A DNA stretch of 64,000 bases, taken from NCBI GenBank assembly GCA_965649825.1, contig OZ287700.1, positions 1,364,001 to 1,428,000 of the forward strand, read 5' to 3'. The notes below the pieces were generated by a model, which ran no database searches, was not told the origin of the DNA, and saw only the letters and a program-made list of their open reading frames with translations. Origin of the DNA: Penicillus capitatus (Eukaryota; Chlorophyta). This document shows, piece after piece, positions 56,201 to 64,000 of this stretch (its first letter is position 1; the number at the start of each line of letters is the position of its first letter). Both the position numbers and the translations under genes were made by a program.

Positions 56201-57472
56201 CATCGGGAGCTTGAATTCGAGCAACTCGAAAAGAGGCGAATTGAAAAGACACTTTCGTCGCTGAAGCAGCAAGGACTCGAAACAACTGAAAAGCTAAAGG
56301 CTGCGCAGAAGGAGCTACGGTCGCTCAAGACGAGTCTCTCTGGACAGGCGACGTTACTCGAGGAGCGAGCTACGTTTAAGGTAACGACTCACGTTCCGTC
56401 TTGGCTGTCGAGAAAAGCGTCGGATCAAGGCGGAGAGCGAGAAGCTGAGAAACGAAGTGGGGATGTTAAAGGAAGAAGTGAAGTCCGCCAAAGCCGAAAG
56501 TTGTAGCCGACTCAGGGCTCTGCTCGCAGCGCAGACCGCATCTTCGGCTGAAACGCAATCCGCTATCTCCAATGCGTTAGAAACGGAACGGGCTGCAAAG
56601 AACGCAGTCGAGACGAAACTCGTTGCAGCAAAGAACACGATCATCCGCAAGGACAGCATCATCACGTCATACATCTGACTCCTGACCCGTGGCCCAGATT
56701 CAAATCTTTCCGCAGGGAGCTGAGGAGGAAAGTCGAAGAGGCGGAAGATGTTTCTCGCGAAATGGCTGTATCAGAGTTGCGAGAAGTACAGGAGGCGACA
56801 ACCAGTAAACTGTGCAAACTGAAAAAGGCTCTGGGCGAAAAGGAAGCCCTCATACGTCAGCTGACGGCAAGGCTGAATGCCTTGAGCAAGGAGAATGCCG
56901 AAACAGAGAAGAATTCGACGAACGAGGATCAAGAGGTATGCTTCTTCTTACCTGATGAGAGTCCAACGCATTGACGGGAATAATGACGTAGACGGCGCTT
57001 TCGATATCTCACCTGAACCGGGTGCACTCTTCTGTCATTCTTCTTGTTCGGGAGCTTTCGAAAAGCCTGTTTTCACGCCGATTGTCCTCAGGAACTAATG
57101 AAGAGATGGTTCACAAGTGATCCCATGGATGAATGAACTCTATATCGATGTGAAGAGATGTTTCCTAGGGAAGTGCCGGATGCGGCCAACACATCGATCG
57201 CGGATCTCGTGCATCTTTCCGTAGCAGAGGTTGAAGATCTCCTTTCCCCGACTCATACGAAGGGAGACCAGGCCAACGAACCCGTTCGTTTATATCTCGA
57301 TCAGTTAAGCCAACAGTTGAATCAAATTGCCACCAGTAAGGAGCATCTATCTTACTTACTAAGGAAGTACGCAAATGTGTAACACGCATGCTTAGAACTG
57401 AATTGCGATGAAACCGTTGCGAAATCCGTCGAAGATCTTGTGTCAGCAGTTCTGGAGAAAGCAATTCGTTAA
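47300..57472 (+). CDS. Giant MSP-domain coiled-coil protein, many exons
   Basis: Start ATG 47300 (MDEKLAPSPLTFFPEQLIFQ) leads through an intron into VYTGTVTIRNNLNATVDLTL and LRIKPGDVDNVEIRLKILKY, a major-sperm-protein/PapD-like immunoglobulin fold that ends near YYATFFLKPDPPLPR. From about 48.0 kb to 57.4 kb all good frames on the plus strand are coiled coil (for example ELRKEIASLSIKSDTATRDL and LRQTIVQRDSRIAELKETIN), joined by introns of about 25-60 nt. The frame ends VEDLVSAVLEKAIR at 57472. Total length would be roughly 2,500-3,000 residues. MSP/ASH-type domains with long coiled coils occur in centrosomal and ciliary proteins, so a basal-body or flagellar role is plausible. I did not resolve every exon, and it could be two or more genes. 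Confidence 0.55.
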
Positions 57473-57860
57473 ATGATGTGCAACGTAGGCAGATCAATTG
57501 TTAAGTATTAGTCGAGGAGTTTTCGTACACTGTACCCGTTATCAGAACGCTATGGCATACGACATAACACTCTTTTACAATTTCGTACATTCGGAGATCG
57601 AAACCGAAAAGGCGATGATCGCCACACAGCTAGGCGGCACGATTTGTGTTCGAACATTGTTGCGAAGAGTTCAGCGTCCTCAAAACTTCTGAAAACCAAC
57701 AGACGCGACATGGGTGTTTTCGCGGGTTAAACAGTCCAACCAGCCTATGCAAGCAATGAATGGTGTAGACTGTGTGGATCATTTGCCACAGCGTAGCAAC
57801 GCAGATTCAGACATACAAGCAGAAATTAGAAAGAGCTTTCTACGAAAGGTCTAAACTTCA
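57473..57860. other. Spacer after the giant coiled-coil gene
   Basis: About 390 bp with no supported gene. A plus frame at 57498-57692 is short and featureless. Confidence 0.4.
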
Positions 57861-58287
57861 CATAGCGCATTAAGCTCGAAGACTCGACGGCTCGATGAAG
57901 CGAACAGTCCGCACGATGTTCCTGGATCTTCAACCGTCGAGAGACGCATAACAGGTTCGCGGTAGTACACGAGACCAAAAGAAATGGTCTCCCTTCCGCC
58001 AAGACGAGTACCTACTGGACGCGCTATCCTCGTCGTCCTGTATCTTTCTCGGCGTCGGAGAACAACATACATACAGTTCACGCGCATGACGGATACTCTT
58101 TCGACAGCGCACCTTCGCACTCTACAGTTGTGTGTACTTTGTCACATGACTTGTTTCTGTGTGTTCTCAGGTTGCGAACCTTTCGCGTTTTGCGGTTCTT
58201 AGTCGTTGCGAAGCCCCATGACAGCTGAGTGACAGACAGCTCGACATCGTAGCTCTCCACGATTTGAGAATCTGCACGACCAATCAC
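57861..58287 (-). CDS. Hypothetical small protein
   Basis: A minus-strand frame from ATG 58287 (MIGRADSQIVESYDVELSVT) continues across a 58-nt-class GT-AG intron to SAKVRCRKSIRHARELY, and across another to GTRLGGRETISFGLVYYREP and VMRLSTVEDPGTSCGLF, ending NALCEV. That would give about 120 residues. No family is recognised. The joins keep phase and the introns have the local size, which is the only support. It is convergent with the giant coiled-coil gene. Confidence 0.35.
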
Positions 58288-58416
58288 ATGTGTAGAGAGG
58301 CATCACTGCCAAGAACCGGGCCTTGATTCTTCGAACGGATCGACTTCCCGTCGACCAGACCGATCTTCCACCCTCACTTCCGTTCTCGCCGAATCAAAGG
58401 TTCTCTGCTCTTTTTC

Positions 58417-59055
58417 ATGTTCCAGCTCTCATCTCTCTTCGTGGGGTGTCTCGGAGGAGATATGCGATGTCGAAGTCAAGGGACACGGCCTTGTGCAGAT
58501 CTTCCGGCAAATGAGAGATTTGCGACGAGGATCGTGGAGCAGGCGGGACCGTTCTCCAAGACCTCGACCGTCCCACACTACTGCAAAGGCCTCTGCGACC
58601 CGGAGAAGACGACTCGGCCACTGGCCAACCTGTCGAAGAGTGCTCTGCGTCATCGTGTTCATGTGCTCTCTAATCGAGCTCGAGGCATGGACACATTCGT
58701 CTTTGTGGGCGATCTCGGCCTTCGGGGCGGCGGAGGCGGAGAATCCTCGTCCGCCGGCGATGCGTTCGCACGTCAGACTGCTGTGGAAGTCACAGCGCCT
58801 GGATCGAAGACGAGAAGAGCCTTGAGACGAACACAGAGCACGTACCTCCAAAAGATCTTGAATGAAACGGCATGCCAGAGCCTAGAAGGCGTGGTAAAGT
58901 CGTTCAACAGAGCAGAAGACGCCGATCACAGAGTCGGCTTCAAGGAAGTGTTCCAGAATATCCGTGACGCCTTTAACGAGAAGCCAGTCAGATCCGTCGT
59001 CGACAAAAATTGGGGAGGTGGTCCGGGAATACCTCGCCCTATGTGGACTCGTTAG
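58417..59055 (+). CDS. Open frame upstream of the TPR remnant, uncertain
   Basis: 212 codons (MFQLSSLFVGCLGGDMRCRS) with a Gly-run (GLRGGGGGESSS) and a C-terminal helical part (ILNETACQSLEGVVKSFN, VGFKEVFQNIRDAFNEKP). The second half could be the N-terminal region of the decayed TPR gene that follows. A minus-strand frame of 140 codons overlaps it (58429-58851). No domain is recognised and the start is arbitrary. Confidence 0.3.
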   Translation: MFQLSSLFVGCLGGDMRCRSQGTRPCADLPANERFATRIVEQAGPFSKTSTVPHYCKGLCDPEKTTRPLANLSKSALRHRVHVLSNRARGMDTFVFVGDLGLRGGGGGESSSAGDAFARQTAVEVTAPGSKTRRALRRTQSTYLQKILNETACQSLEGVVKSFNRAEDADHRVGFKEVFQNIRDAFNEKPVRSVVDKNWGGGPGIPRPMWTR

Positions 59056-59059
59056 CGCG

Positions 59060-59970
59060 AGCAAAGATCACCTGCCTCCGTTCAAAAATTCCTTCGACTG
59101 TTAGACGTGCCCAGGCTTCCTTCCAATCGTCGTCGGAATTCATAGTACGAGCTATCGGATGGGAAAACAGTGGAAGATACAACGAAGCGATGCCGGTAAA
59201 GACGAGGGCTTTCGAGATTATCTGCACCACCACGGCGGCGCGGACCATCCGGACCTCGTCGCTTGCATGAATAATTATGCAATACTATTAAGAACATGCA
59301 AAGGCACGACGAAGCCTTGCCGATAAAGAAAAAGGCTTACGATTTGTGCGAGCGCATCTACGGCGGTGCGGACCATCAATGTTATGTAAAATGCATGCAA
59401 ACATACGCGATCGGCCTAGAAACGGCGGAAAGATTAGACGAAGCATGCCTGTGTACAAAAAAGCGCTCGACTTGTGCGAGCGCATACACCGCGTCGAAGA
59501 TCATCCAGATTTTGTTCCATGCTTGAGAAATTTAAGCACGAATCTTAAAAGAGTCGGAAGATCAAAAGAAGAGTTTTCCGCCTTCAAGAAGGCACTCGAG
59601 ATGATCCGCGCCGCCAAGGCGGCGTCGATAATCCGGATCTTCACGTTCGCATCACAAGTTGTGCTGTCGAACTAGAAGAACAGAAAAAGCCATCGACTCG
59701 TTTCCCATTTGCGAGAAGGAACTCAAGATGTGCAAACGCTTCCACCACATCGAGGATCATGTTGATCTTGTCGCGTGTATGATAAATTATGCTTTCAGGT
59801 TGGAAAGCGTAGGAAGAATCGACGAAGCGCGCTCTATCCGCTACGAAGTGGGCATCATGGATGGACAAATTCAGATTGCGCAAAACTCGAGATATTTACT
59901 CGGTTCTTTATCCGGCTTTCTTTCAAATCTCTTTGCATGTTTAGCCAGAAGTTCTAGTGTCGAAATGTGA
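59060..59970 (+). pseudogene. Kinesin-light-chain-like TPR gene, frameshifted
   Basis: Tetratricopeptide repeats of about 42 residues are spread over all three plus frames: GRYNEAMPVKTRAFEI, then GGADHPDLVACMNNYAILLR, then HDEALPIKKKAYDLCERIYG with YAIGLETAERLDEA, then MPVYKKALDLCERIHRVEDH, and finally FPICEKELKMCKRFHHIEDH with NYAFRLESVGRIDEARSI. The spacing and D-HPD-V-C/NYA pattern match kinesin-light-chain/NPHP3-type TPRs. At least four shifts of frame occur within repeats with no GT-AG intron to explain them, so I read it as a decayed gene. Tail residues after 59880 have no repeat. Confidence 0.6.
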
Positions 59971-60044
59971 TGTACCGCTTTATTGGAAGCCATGCTTGAA
60001 GTACTTTGACTTTCTATGTTGTTCTCGACTTTTGTTTGAGTGCT

Positions 60045-60084
60045 CTGTACAATACTCGAAACAGCTGTTTCGAGTATTGTACAG
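60045..60084. repeat. Perfect 40-bp palindrome
   Basis: The 20-mer CTGTACAATACTCGAAACAG is followed directly by its exact reverse complement with no spacer. It lies between the TPR pseudogene and the LINE remnant. It would extrude as a cruciform or form a 20-bp RNA hairpin. Confidence 0.97.
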
Positions 60085-60099
60085 GCTGTCCGGCTTCTT

Positions 60100-61240
60100 A
60101 CATCAATTGGATCGGTGGATCTCGATGTTTATTACCTTCAAGGACTGATCAACAATCCGAGCCTTAGAAGATTGGTGTTTGCAGAATCGTATGCAGTGCA
60201 ATTGCTCAAAAACGAAGCTCCTAAGCATCACCAGACTCCGGAAATCACACACTCCTAAGCTATTATTCTTCGGTAACTCCATACTTCCATCCCAATCCCT
60301 GAAATACTCGGGGGTCCACTTCGATCGAAGACTCACATTCAGCGCTCACATAAATCAAGTGGAAATGAGACTGGCCCAACGCCTCTCCACGATAAGGAAA
60401 ATGGCATCAAAGCACTAGGGCACCAACCCCTGGACTCTCAGAACCCTAATCCGAGGCACTCTCATTCCACTGGCGACTTATGCAGCGACAACATGGGGTC
60501 CTCACATACTAGGAAACAAGTCCCGACTGAAGCAAATCAACTGTGTGTTCCGCTATGCAGCAATTGCCATCACGGGTGCACTGAGCACATCACCCTTTAC
60601 AGAAGTCATGCATCTCGCAGGCCTGGAAACCTTTGAGTCCCTCCTTCGGTCAGAAATTCCGAAGAAAGCAACGCACTGGTCGGCTGAACAACTCTCAGCA
60701 CAGGTCACCCAGACCTACCCGTCTCGTCTATCAGTCACTCGACAACTCTTTGCACTCCTGCCGAGAGAATCTCGCATACTCTCTCAGGGTATCAACGCTC
60801 TCCAATGGAAGTCTGAAATTCGAAGCTGGAATCACACTCAAACAGTATCGTCCTTTAGCCAGGACCCACACCCAGCCTCAAACAGAATATCGCTCCTCTG
60901 GGGCCCCTTCGCCTGGCGAGCCTTTTGGATCTTTAAAAATTACCGGCGCCTCGATCTGTCCTTACTAGCACAATTTCTCCTGGATCACTGGAGATCCCGT
61001 TCATATCTGCACCGAATCCGGAAACATGAATCCCCTCTCTGCAGACTGTGCGGCCAATCTGAGGAAACACGGCAACACATTCTCCAATGTCCCCATATCT
61101 GGCATCTTCGTTCTCAGCACCTCCCGGGCATCCAGACCCTAGAAGCCCTCAGTGTTTTCCTTCAAAAGCGTCCCAACATCTGTTCTTTGACAAAATTCTT
61201 GTGCGCCCTACATCACTTGTGGAAAAATCAAGAATAAGCA
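60100..61240 (+). mobile_element. 5'-truncated LINE (non-LTR retrotransposon), C-terminal reverse transcriptase part
   Basis: One frame holds the end of a reverse transcriptase: DWCLQNRMQCNCSKTKLLS is the conserved stretch after the YADD motif, then LKYSGVHFDRRLTFSAHINQ and a thumb-like region (LATYAATTWGP). It ends with a CCHC-type knuckle (CRLCGQSEETRQHILQC). The catalytic YADD region is missing, so the copy is 5' truncated, as is usual for LINEs. Two in-frame stops (a TGA near 60148 and a TAG near 60416) interrupt it, but there is no frameshift, so it is not very old. No poly(A) tail or target-site duplication was identified. Confidence 0.85.
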
Positions 61241-62315
61241 ATAGGGTCGTATACTCTCATTTTGGATCTACCTTTAGACCGGCCACTCGAAGTTAACTCA
61301 TAGATCTAACTAGAAACACTTCGAACACTCTCCTTGTATCGCAGCCCTAAATGCCGATGGCGAAGGGGCTTTAAACCAACATTCACACACACCTTCAAGG
61401 ACTATGTGTTTGAGAATTTCAGTTTGGGGCGTGATGGGAATCGTCGGAGACACGTGCGCCGCGGTCGCGCACACGCGTCTCGAGGACAGCGAAAAAGAAC
61501 CTCAGTCAATCCAAAGACTACAAGGATGATGCGTACACGTCGGATATATCCCCGGCGCCCGCGGACAGACGTCATGTCGCGAAGCTGCGACGTGTCCGGT
61601 ACGCGGGCCGGAAACCATTTACGTCCACTCGCCAGGCGACTTGTCATGTCGCTATAGCGATTCGTATCTTTCGCTCCGCTTATGTGCATCTGCGAGCCCG
61701 ACGTTTGTAGAAGGACAGCTGAATGCCCTTTAGGTGAAGAAAGCCTGTTCGACGCGTGTCGCAATCAGGAGGTCTCGTAAAAATCTGGCAAATCTATTGC
61801 ACAGGTAGAATTCAGACTGCAAGAAGGATAACCAAAACATGTCGCAACAGATCGCCGCTGAATAAGCAAAACAAACATCTGGCTTTGTTAAATCGCAGAC
61901 TTCAGCTACAGTAAGCAACGTTCTGTCGAGGGATTTAACAAGTTTTTGACAGCTACAGTTTTTAGCCCACTAACTATTTTCAAAACAACAAAGTGCATTG
62001 CACGATGTGCCGAATTCGGTCGTTTGGGACTTCTTGGCCTAAACTCTACTCGTATTAATGAGTTGCTGTCTAGACGAAGTACTGCTGGTTCGCCAGCCCC
62101 GAACGGTCTTTGATTTCAGTATCTGACACAGAACACCAAACGAATCGTGTTGAAAAGGACATACTCCTGGAAGGTCCACCAAGAGGTATGATGTTGGGTT
62201 TTGTCACGTGCCTTTCAGATCGGGAGAGGCCGTCAAGGAGGAACGCTTAAGTACTGCGGAATGCATTTCTGACGGGTTAAATCAAACACACCGTATGACA
62301 GGCAACACTCCGTCG
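61241..62315. other. Intergenic stretch after LINE
   Basis: About 1.07 kb. 61400-61640 is CpG-rich with open frames on both strands (61334-61657 plus, 61402-61764 minus), neither with a domain. The part next to the LINE may be its 3' UTR. The rest carries the promoter of the third receptor. Confidence 0.45.
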
Positions 62316-64000
62316 ATGGCTCTAGAGGTTTTAATGGACACGATGATTTGCGTTTGTCACAATCTATCGCGTGTTCTTTTACGCCGCGTTTTCACCTGCT
62401 CTCCTCGTTCGATGACGACAATGGGTCATTACGCCATTTCGATCGCTCAACCACTTTCCTCGATGCCGTGTGCGTTGCTCCTCTTGTTTCTCGCGAGCCT
62501 TGTGAAATGCGACAACTCCACTTTTCGTTTCGGGGCTGTACTCAGCACAGAGGGCGATACGGCTGCGATGATAGAGGCTAAATTCGGATACGAACTTTTC
62601 TTTGATACTCTAAACGCTCGCTCTGACGGTCGAGGCTTTTACCTGAGCGGCAAAAACGCGGTTGATGGATTCTACTTCAAATTCGACTTCCTCTGGCGCG
62701 AAGACTCCAGCGACGCAGACATCCATGAGAGAGAAGTGAAAAGACTGATAGAAGAAGACAAAATCCATTTCTTGGGCGGCTCTCATCCAACATATGCAGA
62801 AAAAGAAATGAGTATGGCGAATGATAGCGGCATCCTTAACTATCATTGTTGTGTCGGACCTGATGCGCTTTACGAGCGAGATCGACGTACCGTGTTTGGC
62901 GTCCAGGCATCCAATAAGGAATATACCAAAACGATCATCCGAACGTTGGCTTTGGCAGAAGTGGGTGCTCTTGCGTTCGTATATGGAGAAGATAATGCAT
63001 TCACGCGGACAACGTGTGAAGCTGGCATCAAGTTTGCTGGCGAAATGGGGGCAGTGCATGTGGAGAACTCCACACATTTCATTCGCACATTCAACCAATC
63101 CGTGCCCGACTCAGATTTCTTAGACGATGTGGTGAGGGGAGTGAAGGAACAAGCCATTACAGCTGTGATCGCATGTGTCTTTCCGGATGCAGGGAAGCTC
63201 CTCGTTGATGCATTTCACGATAATGAGTACCCACTAAAGGCGTTTTTTCTCACAACGGGGCCCACAAGACAAAAGTGGGTAGATGGATTTGATCCCAAGT
63301 ACCGAGCACATGATCTCCTGAGTGCTGCCCAGTGGCATCATGATATGAAGTACACCGATAGCTTCTTCGGATCGGCTCTGGGATACACCGAATTGTACCA
63401 GGACAAATTCGACAATCATTTGCCAGCCTATACGTCCGCAGGCGCCTCAGCTGTTGGGTTGACACTTGTGGAAGCCATGAAGCACGCCTTTATGTCTTGT
63501 GACATATTGGCCACGGAAGGAAATGTGGAGAAGCTTCTCTACGATGCTGACGCTGTCGTGTGCGATGACGAGAAAGCGATACGCGGCTATGATCGTATAC
63601 TGGAAGCTCTGGCTGATTTAGACATGGACACGTTCTTCGGTGGAGTGAAGTTTAACTTCTACCGAAGGAACGTAGGGATGGATCCAGTGACAACCCAAGT
63701 CTTCAAGCGAACGTCGCAAGCTGGAAAAGAATACGCAGAAATCGAAGCTGTTCTGCCTTTGGGATACGCGACGGAGTTGATGAACTATCCCGCAGAGAAC
63801 CATTACAAAGAAGTCTGTGGGCCTGGTTACTACGTTGGAAGCGATTCCTTCTCACCATGTGTGATGTGTGAACCAGGAGAAATCTCCGATCAAAATAACG
63901 CCAAACATTGCGACAGCTGTCCAGTGGGTTATTGGACAAATAAACCTGGTCAGCACAAGTGTGAACTGTGTCCAGAAGGAACACATACAGAGATTCGAGG
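62316..64000 (+). CDS. Multi-pass receptor family member, copy 3 (3' end outside window)
   Basis: Third member of the receptor family. The frame is open from before 62316 with in-frame ATGs at 62316, 62334, 62343, 62412 and 62463; the last gives MPCALLLLFLASLVKCDNST, a clean signal peptide. The ectodomain follows (FRFGAVLSTEGDTAAMIEAK, FLGGSHPTYAEKEM, SAVGLTLVEAMKHAF, FFGGVKFNFYRRN). It is closer in sequence to copy 1 than to copy 2 (shared FTRTTCE, FFLTTGPT, LLSAAQWH). Cys-rich repeats begin at GPGYYVGSDSFSPCVMC and the window ends at CPEGTHTEIRG, just before the point where the near-identical block begins in the other two copies. Confidence 0.88.
   Translation, partial: MALEVLMDTMICVCHNLSRVLLRRVFTCSPRSMTTMGHYAISIAQPLSSMPCALLLLFLASLVKCDNSTFRFGAVLSTEGDTAAMIEAKFGYELFFDTLNARSDGRGFYLSGKNAVDGFYFKFDFLWREDSSDADIHEREVKRLIEEDKIHFLGGSHPTYAEKEMSMANDSGILNYHCCVGPDALYERDRRTVFGVQASNKEYTKTIIRTLALAEVGALAFVYGEDNAFTRTTCEAGIKFAGEMGAVHVENSTHFIRTFNQSVPDSDFLDDVVRGVKEQAITAVIACVFPDAGKLLVDAFHDNEYPLKAFFLTTGPTRQKWVDGFDPKYRAHDLLSAAQWHHDMKYTDSFFGSALGYTELYQDKFDNHLPAYTSAGASAVGLTLVEAMKHAFMSCDILATEGNVEKLLYDADAVVCDDEKAIRGYDRILEALADLDMDTFFGGVKFNFYRRNVGMDPVTTQVFKRTSQAGKEYAEIEAVLPLGYATELMNYPAENHYKEVCGPGYYVGSDSFSPCVMCEPGEISDQNNAKHCDSCPVGYWTNKPGQHKCELCPEGTHTEIR

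Noticed and set aside
1-64000. CRISPR arrays, rRNA genes, bacterial operons or phage genes
   Set aside because: None seen; spliceosomal introns, eukaryotic ribosomal and spliceosome genes make this nuclear DNA. Tandem similarities are whole-gene paralogs, not spaced direct repeats.

Overview
The window is nuclear DNA of a plastid-bearing unicellular eukaryote. Genes are packed on both strands, and most are cut by GT-AG introns of about 40-65 nt. Several introns carry a TGATGTGAC-like stretch just before the 3' splice site. Core eukaryotic genes are present: eS6, CWC15, PSMG4, a CBP3-type bc1 chaperone, frataxin, kinesin, NAA60-like acetyltransferase. So are plastid-type genes: a Tic20-like translocon protein, an ARASP-type site-2 protease and a DUF3054 protein. 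Their predicted N-termini are basic and lack an obvious secretory signal, which would fit a primary plastid; I could not fix the lineage. All functions are assigned by reading the sequence, not by database search.

Layout. 0-3.3 kb: end of a C5 DNA methyltransferase, a small minus-strand gene, an F-box/LRR-like gene. 3.6-6.0 kb: two tandem short-chain dehydrogenases, the second carrying two in-frame UAG codons. 6-10 kb: a coiled-coil gene and eS6, whose two long introns look like snoRNA hosts. 10-13 kb: NAA60-like acetyltransferase and two calycin/FABP-like paralogs, one with a membrane N-terminus. 13-21 kb: GMP synthase divergent from a SAM-kinesin, then CBP3, a CIR/CWC25-like protein overlapping CWC15 by ATGA, and PSMG4. 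21-27 kb: ARASP protease, caprin-like RGG protein, a two-TM protein and an mTERF-like protein.

27-36 kb: two large tandem receptors (periplasmic-binding-type ectodomain, Cys-rich repeats, multi-pass membrane module, conserved tail). They share a 1,173-bp nearly identical GC-rich block while the rest has diverged strongly. A third family member starts at about 62.3 kb and runs off the window. 36.6-47.2 kb: ABC1 kinase, frataxin, Tic20, an unrecognised beta-rich protein, a helix-hairpin-helix/deoxynucleoside-kinase fusion, rhomboid protease, mitochondrial or plastid uL3, DUF3054. 47.3-57.5 kb: one very long MSP-domain plus coiled-coil gene. 57.5-62.3 kb is a decayed zone with a frameshifted TPR gene, a perfect 40-bp palindrome and a 5'-truncated LINE.

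The best leads are the homogenised receptor block, the UAG-only lesions of the second dehydrogenase, the ATGA gene overlap, and the candidate intronic snoRNAs.
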